Shown here one piece after another: positions 40,501 to 48,427 of a DNA stretch of 64,000 nt. The DNA comes from Vogesella sp. LIG4. GTDB taxonomy: Bacteria; Pseudomonadota; Gammaproteobacteria; Burkholderiales; Chromobacteriaceae. Where the stretch lies: assembly GCF_900090205.1 (NCBI RefSeq), contig NZ_LT607802.1:3171456-3235455 (forward strand). The letters run 5' to 3'. A program made the translations under genes and the position numbers. The notes under the pieces are model-generated. The model did not search any database. It was not told the DNA's origin and was given only the letters and a program-made list of their open reading frames with translations. How positions within the stretch are numbered: position 1 is the stretch's first letter; each line of letters begins with the position of its first letter.

Positions 40501-40973
40501 CGAAAGAAGGCGACAAATACCGCAAGTTCGCCCAGGGCCTGACGCTGGACCACCTGGTGCACCTGGCCAACCGCCACCTGGCGCGCCTGCATGGCCGTTA
40601 CCTGTTGCAACGCAAGGCCGGCGGCGAGCTGGAGCTGGAAATCGTGGACAGCTGGCAGGGCGATGTGGCGCGCGATACCCGCACCCTGTCCGGCGGCGAG
40701 AGCTTCCTGGTGAGCCTGGCGCTGGCGCTGGCCTTATCGGACCTGGCCAGCCACAAGACTTCCATCGATTCGCTGTTCCTCGATGAAGGCTTCGGCACCC
40801 TGGATGCCGACACGCTGGAAGTGGCGCTGGACGCACTGGATGCCATCAACGCCGGCGGCAAGTCGATAGGGGTGATCAGCCACGTGGCCGGCATGCAGGA
40901 ACGCATTGCGGTGCAGATCGCCATTCGCAAGGGCAGCGGGCTGGGGGCCAGCACGCTGGAAATACGCGGCTGA
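37539..40973 (+). CDS. sbcC: Nuclease SbcCD subunit C (Rad50-like SMC ATPase)
   Basis: 1144 residues. Walker A GPTGAGKSTLLDA (about 37-49), two very long Gln/Ala-rich coiled coils, a zinc hook CPLC near residue 547, then signature LSGGESFLVSLALALALSDL and Walker B LFLDEGFGTLDADT at the C-terminal ATPase lobe. It clamps DNA and drives SbcD cleavage. The coiled-coil codons are extremely rich in CAG/CAA. Five exact copies of the 10-mer lie within 1.6 kb (38228, 38543, 39008, 39503, 39794), the densest cluster in the window, all encoding Leu-Ala-Ala-type triplets and in the same orientation. Confidence 0.96.
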   Translation: MKILSLRLKNLNSLQGEWKIDFRLPPFSDNGLFAITGPTGAGKSTLLDAICLALYHETPRLKTISASSNEIMSRHSADCLAEVEFEVKGRLYRAFWSQRRARDKADGALQPPRVELADGDGSILTSHSNDKLKRIEAITGLDFARFTKSMLLAQGGFAAFLNASANERAELLEELTGTDIYGLISQRVFEQARDARSALEQLQARAEGVELLPEAERGAMQQQLVAGDAELAAWQQQLAQLQQWRQWRHELEQAQSAASLAGQQQQADSDAWQQAAPQLQPLQDAAPAEALRVPHQAWQGALARSRQAQAARDGVQQQLAASRQQSVLLHGQACVLAAEQAAGEQQALHAVQQQAATVAQWLQAHAPFAVLGEKLSGWHSQQQQGRQLQQQQQQLAGQQAAASQQQAELEAQLAAAQLERQQLVQQAELGRQATASAEAALQQQLSGRSLAELRGDWQQQQRQQQAWRELQQQALRLSGQQAQQAQWQQELAAREQQLASEQAALQQLRHDYAGVKEQVADKRRLLLQEQRIHSLEAQRRQLQPGEPCPLCGSHEHPAVHAYQALDVSASEQALQQKEAELQQLTEAGSAAASQLKALQQRQAEQAEALQALQAALQQAIADWREQAAVAALTVDWPQGTELQQQLDEAANAEAMLAARLAAAEAAQQALQAAQQQAGELDSQLQAADARLALQQQAWQHAGQSVAELAAQHAALGTQRQALQQALQQDIQAAGLLAEAGQDAAQEADLAPWLAARQADWQLWQQQQQAAQQWQLELERAQQRSQQAAQQAQHWQQRWDALAAGGAPATPAGGLTLADCSQQLTQLERELASLQGQASQLAQDLHSAQQQADEAAQQWLAALQASPFADEAAFLAALLPEAQRQQLHALQQQLQAALQRSQALLLAARQRLDALQAQALTALPLAELEAQLAALDGQRQALSAELGALQARLVDDAARRERQQGLLLQIERQAADCDIWQRLNSLIGSKEGDKYRKFAQGLTLDHLVHLANRHLARLHGRYLLQRKAGGELELEIVDSWQGDVARDTRTLSGGESFLVSLALALALSDLASHKTSIDSLFLDEGFGTLDADTLEVALDALDAINAGGKSIGVISHVAGMQERIAVQIAIRKGSGLGASTLEIRG

Positions 40974-41117
40974 TAGCCTGCTGCGGGGCGCCGGGCCTCG
41001 GCGATGCCGGCCGGGGCGGCAAGCTGGAAAAGGCCGGATCTTTCACTAATATGCAAACACACTTATTGCCATGTATTTAGAGTGGCGATAGCCGGGTTCA
41101 TATGAGGGAGATCACGC

Positions 41118-41888
41118 ATGCTTACTCAGCAAGGATGCGGCCAACGGGCAAGCCTGTTTGCAGCCGCCGTCATGATGCTGGCCACGGGCCTGGCCCAGGC
41201 CGACACCAGTTACCAGGGCCCGCCGGTGCGCATCGGCAAGGGCAGTGCGCATACCGTGGTGCACGTGGACGACAGCGGCAAGGCCGTTGCCGTTGGCCTG
41301 GTGCTCAGCGCGGCGGCCTTGCAGGGGCTGCCTAAGCCGACCGGGGAACACACCGATTTCGCCTACCAGCTGCGCATGCCGGCCAAGGGGCCGAAAACGG
41401 TGGTGGACCACGTGGTGGTGAACTGGGAGTCCACCGGCCACCCGCCGCCCAAGGTGTACGACGTGCCTCACTTCGACTTCCACTTCTACCTGGTCAGCCG
41501 GCATGAGCAGATGCAGGTGAGCTTCAACAGCGAGGCGGAATCCGGCGACCCGGCGCAACAGCCGCCAGCCGAGCTGCTGCCTGCCGGCTACGTGGTGCCG
41601 CCGGGCACCGCGGTGCCACAGATGGGCGTGCATGCCATCAACCCGGCGGCCGGCGAGTTTCAGGGCCAGCCGTTCACCGCCACCTTCATCTACGGCTACC
41701 ACCAGCAGCAGCTGACCTTCCTCGAACCGATGGCCTCGCTGGCCTTCCTGCAGTCGCAGCCGGATTTCAGCGCCGCGGTGCCGCGCCCGGCCAGCTACAG
41801 CAAGCCCGGCAGCTACCCTGCCAGCTATAGCGTGCGCTACCAGCGCGCCAGCAAAAGCTATGAAATCCTGCTGAGCGAGCTGCAGTGA
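41118..41888 (+). CDS. Exported DUF5602/TTHB210-like protein
   Basis: 256 residues with signal peptide (LFAAAVMMLATGLAQA). Mature features: GLVLSAAALQGLPKP, a metal-site-like PHFDFHFYLVSR, then GYVVPPGTAVPQMGVHAINP and FIYGYHQQQLTFLEPM. The HFDFHFY / MGVH / EPM pattern matches the TTHB210-like DUF5602 family, secreted proteins of unknown function with conserved His residues. Stand-alone gene; a 10-mer copy in the signal-peptide codons (41136). Confidence 0.75.
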   Translation: MLTQQGCGQRASLFAAAVMMLATGLAQADTSYQGPPVRIGKGSAHTVVHVDDSGKAVAVGLVLSAAALQGLPKPTGEHTDFAYQLRMPAKGPKTVVDHVVVNWESTGHPPPKVYDVPHFDFHFYLVSRHEQMQVSFNSEAESGDPAQQPPAELLPAGYVVPPGTAVPQMGVHAINPAAGEFQGQPFTATFIYGYHQQQLTFLEPMASLAFLQSQPDFSAAVPRPASYSKPGSYPASYSVRYQRASKSYEILLSELQ

Positions 41889-42085
41889 TGTAGCTCGTCT
41901 GCCTGGTGCGGCCGGCCTGGCAAAAACCCCGGCCGGCAGCGGGGGAGTGACTATTATTCCCGTACAGGTGCCGGCAATGCCGCCGGCAACATCGCCCGGC
42001 GGCCAGCGCGCTGGCGCGGGGCCGGTACACCCTGGCCGCAGGCCTGCGGCCAACCTTGCCCGATAGCCAACCCGAGGAGCAAACC

Positions 42086-42358
42086 ATGCCCAAATACGTG
42101 ATCGAACGGGAGATACCCGGAGCCGGCAAGCTGACGGCCGAAGAGCTGCACGGTATTTCCGCCAAGTCCTGCGGTGTGCTGCAGGAGCTGGGCCCCAGCG
42201 TGCAGTGGCTGGAAAGCTATGTAACGGACGACAAGATCTACTGCGTCTACATTGCGCCGAACGAGGACATGGTGCGCGAGCACGCGCGGCGCGGCGGCTT
42301 TCCCGCCAACAGCATCGCCGCGGTGCGCAGCGTCATCGACCCGACCACCGCCGAGTAG
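42086..42358 (+). CDS. DUF4242 (SCO4226-like nickel-binding) protein
   Basis: 90 residues: MPKYVIEREIPGAGKLTAEELHGISAKSC...VQWLESYVTDDKIYCVYIAPNEDMVREHARRGGFPANSIAAVRSVIDPTTAE. The opening Y-VIERE-PGAG and the W-SYVT-DK-YCVY-AP-E--V-EHA--GGFPA pattern are those of DUF4242, small ferredoxin-like proteins some of which bind nickel. Start at 42086 with GAGGAG. A 10-mer copy is just upstream (42045). It is followed 24 bases later by the ChaC-like gene. Confidence 0.85.
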   Translation: MPKYVIEREIPGAGKLTAEELHGISAKSCGVLQELGPSVQWLESYVTDDKIYCVYIAPNEDMVREHARRGGFPANSIAAVRSVIDPTTAE

Positions 42359-42382
42359 CCGGCCACCAAACAGGGCGCCGGC

Positions 42383-43096
42383 ATGCGCAAGCAGCACAGC
42401 AAGGGGAGGCCGCTGCGGCTGACTGCCGAACTGGTCGCCCGGGTCGAGCGGCTGGAGCCGGACCCCGGGCCGGAGCCCGGCACCAGCGAGCATAGCGATG
42501 CCGAATTCACCGCCTGGGCGCAGGCGCTGCTGGACGAGCAGCCAGCAGGCGAGCTGTGGGTGTTCGCCTACGGCTCGCTGATCTGGAGCCCGGAGTTCGC
42601 GTTTGAGGAAAGCCGGCGCGCCATTGCCCATGGCTGGCACCGCGCCTTCTGCTTCCGGCTCACCCGCTGGCGCGGCACCCGGGAACTGCCGGCGCTGATG
42701 CTGGCGCTGGATCGCGGTGGCAGCTGCAGCGGCGTGGCCTACCGGCTGCCCGCCGGCGACCGGGCAGGGCAAGTGGCGCAGCTGCTGCGCCGCGAGGTGG
42801 ATGCCAAGCCGGCCACCAATGTTCCGCGCTGGTTGCAGGTACGCACCAGCGCAGGGCTGGTGCGTGCGCTGGCCTTCGTGGCGGCGCCGTACGGGCTGGC
42901 CTATGCCGGCAGGCTGCCGCTACCCCAGGTGGCCCGCGTGCTGGCGCGCGCAGCCGGCCACTGGGGCTCGGCCGCGCAGTACCTGTTCAATACCGTTACC
43001 GCGCTGGAGCAGCACGGCATCCACGACCGGAATCTGCATGCCATCCAGCGCATGGTGGCGGCGGAAATCGCGGCCCTGCCTGCGCGGCACGATTGA
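42383..43096 (+). CDS. ChaC-like gamma-glutamylcyclotransferase
   Basis: 237 residues. The nucleotide/product loop VFAYGSLIWSPEF and the HGWHRAFCFRLTRWRGTRELPALMLALDRGGSCSGVAYRLP block define ChaC proteins, which split glutathione to 5-oxoproline and Cys-Gly. The likely catalytic Glu lies in the block LRREVD. It is 24 bases downstream of the DUF4242 gene and probably cotranscribed. Confidence 0.88.
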   Translation: MRKQHSKGRPLRLTAELVARVERLEPDPGPEPGTSEHSDAEFTAWAQALLDEQPAGELWVFAYGSLIWSPEFAFEESRRAIAHGWHRAFCFRLTRWRGTRELPALMLALDRGGSCSGVAYRLPAGDRAGQVAQLLRREVDAKPATNVPRWLQVRTSAGLVRALAFVAAPYGLAYAGRLPLPQVARVLARAAGHWGSAAQYLFNTVTALEQHGIHDRNLHAIQRMVAAEIAALPARHD

Positions 43097-43216
43097 GCGC
43101 GCCATCCACATGTTTTTATCAAATGCGGCAGGTTTAGCGCGCTGGCATCGCTGCACTATAGTTAAGCCCGGACATCAGCCCATGCCGTGAGGCAGCCGCC
43201 AGGGAAGGAGAGCCGA

Positions 43217-46200
43217 TTGAAAGCCGCCACCCGTTCGATTGTCAGTGCCGTGGGGACCATCAGCATCGATGAGCAGGGCCAGATCCGCTCCTTCGATGCG
43301 GTGTCGGAGCGCATCTTCGGCTACAGCCAGCAGCAGGTACTGGGGCAGAACGTGGCGCTGCTGATGCCGCAGCCCTACTGCCGGGAGCACGACGGCTACC
43401 TGGCGCGCTACCTGCGCGAGGGCGGGCCGCGGGTGATAGGCCAGGGGCGGGAGGTGCTGGGCCGCCACCGCGACGGCCACGACTTTCCAATGTGGCTGGC
43501 GGTAAACGAGGTACGGCTGGGCAGCGAGCGGGTGTTCGTCGGCTGCATCGTGGAGCTTACCGAGCAGAAAAGCATCGAATCCGACCTGGCGCGCAGCCTG
43601 GAAACCACGCGCGCCATCCTGGATACCGCCATCAACCCCATCATCACCATTGATGCCCACGGCCGTATCGGCTCGTTCAACCCGGCGGCGGAGCGGCTGT
43701 TCGGCTACACCAGCAGCGAAGTGCTGGGGCAGAACGTGAAGATCATCATGCCGCAGCCCTATCACTCGGCGCACGACGGCTACCTGTCGCGCTACCTGCG
43801 CGAGGGCAACCCGCACATCATCGGCAAGGGCCGCGAGGTGATGGGGCGCAAGAAGGACGGCGCCACTTTTCCGATGCACCTGTCGGTGGGCGAGATGGAC
43901 GTGGCCGGCGAGCCGATGTTCGTCGGCATCATCGTCGACATCACCGAGCGCAAGGCGGCGGAGCTGGAGCTGGCGCGCAGCCTGGAAACCACCCGCGCCA
44001 TCCTGGCCACCGCCATCAGCCCCATCATCACCATCGACGCCGTCGGCCAGGTGTGCTCGTTCAACCCGGCGGCGGAAAAACTGTTCGGCTACGCCAGCAG
44101 CGAAGTGTTGGGGCAGAACGTGAAGATCATCATGCCGGAGCCCTACCGCAGCGAGCACGACGACTACCTGTCACGGTATCTGCGCGAGGCCAGCCCGCAC
44201 ATCATCGGCAAGGGCCGCGAGGTGGTTGGCCGCAAGAAGGACGGCTCCACCTTTCCGATGCACCTGTCGGTGGGGCAGATGGACGTGGCCGGCGAGCCGA
44301 TGTTCGTCGGCATCATCGTGGACATTACCGAGCGCAAGGCGGCCGAGGCCGAGCTGCTGCAGCACCGCGACCGGCTGGCGGAGATGGTGGCCGGCGCCAC
44401 CGCCGAACTCAAGCAGGCCAAGGAGGATGCCGAGGCCGGCGCGCGCGCCAAATCGGCGTTTCTTGCCAATATGAGCCACGAGATACGCACGCCGATGAAC
44501 GCCATCATCGGTTTTGCCGAGGTTGTGCTGCAGGACGCCGCGCTGAGCGACGGCACCCGCGGCCACGTCGGCACCATCCTGCGCGCCTCGCGCTCGCTGC
44601 TGGGCATCATCAACGACGTGCTGGACATCTCCAAGCTGGAAAGCAACAAGTTCGAGCTGGAAGAAGTGCCGTTCCACCTGCCAAGGCTGCTGACCGACCT
44701 GCAGCAGATCGTGGAGCAGCAGGTGGCGGAGAAGGGGCTGCAGTTTCACTGCTACCTGGCCGACGAAGTGCCCAAGCGCGTGGTGGGCGACCCCACGCGG
44801 CTGCGCCAGGTGCTGCTCAACCTCATCGGCAATGCCATCAAGTTCACCGAGCGCGGCGAGGTGGTGCTGCGGGTGGTCTGCGACGAGCAGCCGGGCTTCC
44901 TGCACTTCGCCATCCGCGACACCGGCATAGGCATGACCGATCAGCAGCTGGCCAAGGTGTTCGAAGCCTTTACCCAGGCCGACATCAGCACCACCCGCCA
45001 CTTCGGCGGCACCGGCCTTGGCACGGCCATCAGCAAGCAGCTGGTGGAGCAGATGCACGGCAGCATCTGGGCGCAAAGCGTGTGGAAGCAGGGTTCCACC
45101 TTCCACTTTACTGCCAGCCTGCCCTTGGCCGCACCGGAGCAGCGCTGCATCAATGAAAGCGAAACCCTGGTGGAGGACTACCGCTCGCCGCGCAGCTTCA
45201 ACGTATTGCTGGCCGAGGACATCGATACCAATGCCTCGCTGGTGACGCTGCGGCTCACCCAGCAGGGCCACCACGTGGACTGGGCGCGCAATGGCCGCGA
45301 AGCGGTGCAGGCGGTGCTGCGAGGCGGCTACGACCTGGTGCTGATGGACGTGATGATGCCGGAGATGGACGGGCTGGAAGCCACGCGCCGCATCCGCGCA
45401 CACGAGGCGCAGGCCGGCAGCCGCAGCAGGCTGCCCATCATCGCGCTGACCGCCAGCGTGATGCGCGAGGATCACAAGCGCTGCCTTGAAGCCGGCATGA
45501 CGCGGGTGGAAAACAAGCCCATCGACTTCAACGCCATGCTGCGTGCCATGGAGCAGTCGGTGCCGAACAGCGCCGGCCAGTACCGCACGCCGCCGCAGGA
45601 GCAGCTGCTCACGCCCACCGCCGCCGGCCACGACCTGGCTGCGGTGGATCAGGTGGCGGACGTGCACAAGGCGCTATCCATCTGGCAGGACCGCCAGATC
45701 TACCGCGAGGCGCTGCAGCTGTTCGCCGCCGACCAGCCGCAGGACATGGCGCAGCTGCACGCCGCGCTCACCGCCGCGCCGCCGGATCTGCACGCGGCCT
45801 ACCGCCTGCTGCATTCGCTCAAGGGCAGTGCCGGCAACCTGTACCTGAGCCGCGTCGCCCGCTTGGCGGTGGCGCTGGATGCCCAGGTCAAGACCATGCT
45901 GCAGGCCGGCGGCGGCGTCAGCGGTTTCGACCACGTGCTGCTGGCCGAACTGGATCTGGCAATGAAGCAGGCGCTGGCGGCCATAGCCAGCCTGAACACG
46001 CCGGCTGCCGTGGCGCCGCCGCCGCTGCCGGACAGTCTGGACATTGCGCACATCAGTCAGCTGCTGCTCGACCTGGAGCGGCAGCTGTCGCTGCTCAACC
46101 CGGACACGGTGGAGCCGGTGCTCAACAGCCTGGGCTGCCACCTGCCAGCCGAGCAGCTGGCGCCACTATGGCATTCACTGCAGGCATTCGATTTCGACGG

Positions 46201-46252
46201 CGTGCGCACGCAGATGCGGCGCCTGTGCAATGAGCTGGGGCTGTCGATATGA
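43217..46252 (+). CDS. Soluble hybrid histidine kinase with three FixL-like PAS domains
   Basis: 1011 residues from a TTG start (43217) that has a strong GGAAGGAG site; an in-frame GTG at 43187 is less likely. No membrane helix. Three tandem PAS domains (about 1-118, 128-247 and 256-375) followed by HisKA ([15 protein letters not shown]421), HATPase, a receiver (LVLMDVMMPEMDG) and an HPt (LHSLKGSAGN). Each PAS keeps the residues around heme in FixL: His58/186/314 in the HDxYL(S/A)RY helix (FixL His200), Arg64/192/320 (Arg206) and Arg78/206/334 (Arg220). A gas sensor binding three hemes is inferred. PAS2 and PAS3 are near-identical DNA repeats of 384 bp. The stop overlaps the HD-GYP regulator start. 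Confidence 0.9.
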   Translation: MKAATRSIVSAVGTISIDEQGQIRSFDAVSERIFGYSQQQVLGQNVALLMPQPYCREHDGYLARYLREGGPRVIGQGREVLGRHRDGHDFPMWLAVNEVRLGSERVFVGCIVELTEQKSIESDLARSLETTRAILDTAINPIITIDAHGRIGSFNPAAERLFGYTSSEVLGQNVKIIMPQPYHSAHDGYLSRYLREGNPHIIGKGREVMGRKKDGATFPMHLSVGEMDVAGEPMFVGIIVDITERKAAELELARSLETTRAILATAISPIITIDAVGQVCSFNPAAEKLFGYASSEVLGQNVKIIMPEPYRSEHDDYLSRYLREASPHIIGKGREVVGRKKDGSTFPMHLSVGQMDVAGEPMFVGIIVDITERKAAEAELLQHRDRLAEMVAGATAELKQAKEDAEAGARAKSAFLANMSHEIRTPMNAIIGFAEVVLQDAALSDGTRGHVGTILRASRSLLGIINDVLDISKLESNKFELEEVPFHLPRLLTDLQQIVEQQVAEKGLQFHCYLADEVPKRVVGDPTRLRQVLLNLIGNAIKFTERGEVVLRVVCDEQPGFLHFAIRDTGIGMTDQQLAKVFEAFTQADISTTRHFGGTGLGTAISKQLVEQMHGSIWAQSVWKQGSTFHFTASLPLAAPEQRCINESETLVEDYRSPRSFNVLLAEDIDTNASLVTLRLTQQGHHVDWARNGREAVQAVLRGGYDLVLMDVMMPEMDGLEATRRIRAHEAQAGSRSRLPIIALTASVMREDHKRCLEAGMTRVENKPIDFNAMLRAMEQSVPNSAGQYRTPPQEQLLTPTAAGHDLAAVDQVADVHKALSIWQDRQIYREALQLFAADQPQDMAQLHAALTAAPPDLHAAYRLLHSLKGSAGNLYLSRVARLAVALDAQVKTMLQAGGGVSGFDHVLLAELDLAMKQALAAIASLNTPAAVAPPPLPDSLDIAHISQLLLDLERQLSLLNPDTVEPVLNSLGCHLPAEQLAPLWHSLQAFDFDGVRTQMRRLCNELGLSI
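43591..44350 (+). repeat. Tandem 384-bp duplication encoding PAS2 and PAS3
   Basis: Two direct copies, 43591-43974 and 43975 to about 44350, exactly 128 codons apart and roughly 90 % identical by eye, including synonymous positions. PAS1 is more diverged. Indicates a recent internal duplication. Confidence 0.85.
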
Positions 46253-47286
46253 AAAAGATACTGGTTGTGGACGACGAGCCGAACAATCTGCAGCTGTTGC
46301 GCCAGGTGCTGCGCGAGCATTACCAGCTGTGCTTCGCCACCGACGGTGAAACGGCGCTGGCGGCGGCGGAACAGCAGCGCCCGGACATGGTGCTGCTGGA
46401 CATCATGATGCCGGGCATGGACGGCTACGAGGTGTGCCGGCGGCTGAAGCGCAATGCCGCCATCGGCCACATCCCGGTGATCTTCATCACCGCCATGAGC
46501 GAAAGCGAGGACGAGGCGCGCGGTTTCGACGCCGGCGGTGTGGACTACATCCAGAAGCCGGTTTCCGCACCGGTGGTGCTACGCCGGGTGCAGACGCACC
46601 TGTCGCTGGTGCGCGCCCGCTCACTGGAAGACAGCCAGCGCGAAACCATCTACATGATGGGCATGGCCGGCCACTACAACGATATCGACACCGGCATGCA
46701 CATCTGGCGCATGGCGGCCTACTGCAGCTACCTGGCACGGCTGGCCGGCTGGCCGGAGGACGAAGTGGAGCGCATCGAGCTGGCCGCGCCGATGCACGAC
46801 ACCGGCAAGATAGGCATACCGGACCGCATCCTAAAAGCGCCGCGCCAGCTGAACGATGCCGAGTGGCAAATCATGAAGACCCACTCCCGGATCGGCTACG
46901 ACATCCTGTGCCGCGGCCATTCGCCGCTGTTCGCGCTGGCGGCACAGATCGCCCTCAGCCACCACGAGCGCTGGGACGGCAGCGGCTACCCGCAGGGGCT
47001 GGCCGGTGCGGCTATTCCCGAATGCGGCCGCATCGTGGCGCTGGCCGACGTGTTCGACGCGCTCACCACCAAACGGCCGTACAAGCAGCCGTGGAGCATA
47101 GAAACCGCCGCTGCCGAGATTGCCCTCGGCGATGGCCGCCACTTCGACCCGCAGCTGGTGGCGCTGTTCAGCGCCAATCTGGACGGCTTTGCCGCCATCA
47201 AGCACGACTGGGACATCAAGGAAGCCGAGTTGCAAGCGCCCGGCCTGAACATGCTGCGGCTGCACGAACAGCAGGCGATGGGCTAG
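46249..47286 (+). CDS. Response regulator with HD-GYP cyclic-di-GMP phosphodiesterase domain
   Basis: 345 residues, RpfG-type. Receiver domain with phospho-acceptor D51 (LLDIMMPGMDGYEV) and KP(V) at 103, then an HD-GYP domain with H183-D184 in MHDTGKIGIPD, THSRIGYDIL, and HHERWDGSGYPQGL (238-251). The full set of metal and GYP residues predicts active hydrolysis of c-di-GMP. ATGA overlap with the triple-PAS kinase means coupled synthesis and a direct kinase-regulator pair, so gas sensing is likely to tune c-di-GMP. Confidence 0.95.
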   Translation: MKKILVVDDEPNNLQLLRQVLREHYQLCFATDGETALAAAEQQRPDMVLLDIMMPGMDGYEVCRRLKRNAAIGHIPVIFITAMSESEDEARGFDAGGVDYIQKPVSAPVVLRRVQTHLSLVRARSLEDSQRETIYMMGMAGHYNDIDTGMHIWRMAAYCSYLARLAGWPEDEVERIELAAPMHDTGKIGIPDRILKAPRQLNDAEWQIMKTHSRIGYDILCRGHSPLFALAAQIALSHHERWDGSGYPQGLAGAAIPECGRIVALADVFDALTTKRPYKQPWSIETAAAEIALGDGRHFDPQLVALFSANLDGFAAIKHDWDIKEAELQAPGLNMLRLHEQQAMG

Positions 47287-47315
47287 GGCGCCGGCCTGGC
47301 TGCCGCATCAGCGCA

Positions 47316-48179
47316 TCACCTCATTACCTCATCACACAGCGCCACCAGCCTTGCGGCCAACGCCTTCACCCGCTGGTGCGGCTCCGGCCGGCAGTGCAGT
47401 ACCAGCTCCAGCGGCGGCAGCGCGGCAAAGCCTTGCGTCTCGTCCAGCCGCACGTGGCCGGCGCCGGCCAGGCGCGCCGGCAGCAGGCTCACCCCCAGGC
47501 CGCTGGCCACCGCCGAGCGCAGGCTGGCCAGGCTGGCGCTGCTGTAGCTGATGCGCCAGCGCCGGCCGCAGCTTTCCAGCGCATGGATCATTTCGTCGCG
47601 ATACAGCCCCCCCACCGGAAACACTACCAGCGGCAGCGGGTCCTGCTGCCAGCAGGGGTGTGCCTGGCTGTCCAGCCAGGCCAGCGGCTCCGGCCAGGCG
47701 CCGGTGCCCAGGGTGTGGCCCTGGCGCTGCTTGATCAGCACCAGGTCGTAGCTGCCGGCGCAGAACTGCTGCCATAGCGTGTTGCTCAGCCCGCTGGCCA
47801 CTTCCAGCCGCAGTGCCGGGTTGTCGCGGGCAAAGCCGGCCAGCAGCGGGGTGAGCAGGTCGGCGGCGAAGTCTTCCGGCACGCCGAGGTGGATTTCGCC
47901 TTGCGCCTGGTTGTCGCGCATGTCGGCTACCGCTTCCTCCATCAGCGTCAGCAGTTTGCGTGCGTGCACCAGCAGGCAGGCGCCGCTTTCCGTGGTCACC
48001 ACGTAGCGGCCGCTGCGGTCCAGCAGCTCGCAGCCCAGGAGTTCTTCCAGCCGGCGCAGATGCTGGCTGACGGTGGACTGGCTCAGGTGTACGCGGTCGC
48101 CGGCACGGGTAAAGCTGCCGCTTTCCACCACCGCCACAAAGCTCTTCAGCAATACCGGGTCCAGCAGCAGGTTTGTCAT
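47316..48179 (-). CDS. LysR-family regulator of the first uptake module
   Basis: 287 residues from MTNLLLDPVLLKSFVAVVESGSFTRAGDRVHLSQSTVSQHLRRLEELLGCELLDRSGRYVVTTESG. ATG 48179 is preferred to an in-frame GTG four codons upstream. The effector domain begins QGEIHLGVPEDFAADLLTPLL. Divergent from the MFS transporter gene. ACTAG-TGG-CTAGT (48190-48202), right above the start, may be part of its operator. One 10-mer copy near the 3' end (47352). Confidence 0.9.
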   Translation of the reverse strand: MTNLLLDPVLLKSFVAVVESGSFTRAGDRVHLSQSTVSQHLRRLEELLGCELLDRSGRYVVTTESGACLLVHARKLLTLMEEAVADMRDNQAQGEIHLGVPEDFAADLLTPLLAGFARDNPALRLEVASGLSNTLWQQFCAGSYDLVLIKQRQGHTLGTGAWPEPLAWLDSQAHPCWQQDPLPLVVFPVGGLYRDEMIHALESCGRRWRISYSSASLASLRSAVASGLGVSLLPARLAGAGHVRLDETQGFAALPPLELVLHCRPEPHQRVKALAARLVALCDEVMR

Positions 48180-48257
48180 TGCGTTTTCCACTAGTGGCTA
48201 GTTGAACATTTAATTTCTCAATTCTATATCCGCTCCCTAGACTGGGGAACAGATAAA

Positions 48258-48401
48258 CGGGTGCCTCGAAAAGCACCGGTTTCCAAGCAAGACAAGGCGC
48301 GAATGAAAAACTCCGACGCCGCATAGGGTTGCTATGTCAGGAGGAGTTTTTCGTGAGCAACGCAGTATCACAACGAAAGCGGGCGTTTTTCGAGGTGCCC
48401 G
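48258..48401. repeat. 144-bp long-palindrome element (MITE-like)
   Basis: The ends are inverted repeats, CGGGTGCCTCGAAAAG on the left and the complement of CGGGCACCTCGAAAAACG on the right. A second inverted pair, GAAAAACTCC (about 48305-48314) and GGAGTTTTTC (about 48343-48352), and a central CATAG/CTATG make the whole segment foldable into one long hairpin. This is the anatomy of a miniature mobile element or intergenic palindromic repeat; no transposase is present. It sits in the LysR/MFS divergent region. Confidence 0.65.
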
Positions 48402-48427
48402 AACAACACCGCACCCTGGAGCAGCAA

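Noticed and set aside
43591..44350. Direct repeats as a CRISPR-like or satellite array
   Set aside because: The repeat unit is a complete PAS domain in frame, so it is a domain duplication. No CRISPR array was seen anywhere in the window.
48329..48427. 33-codon N-terminal extension of the CynX-type transporter
   Set aside because: It is translated from the palindromic element and is not hydrophobic or family-like; ATG 48428 has its own GGAG.
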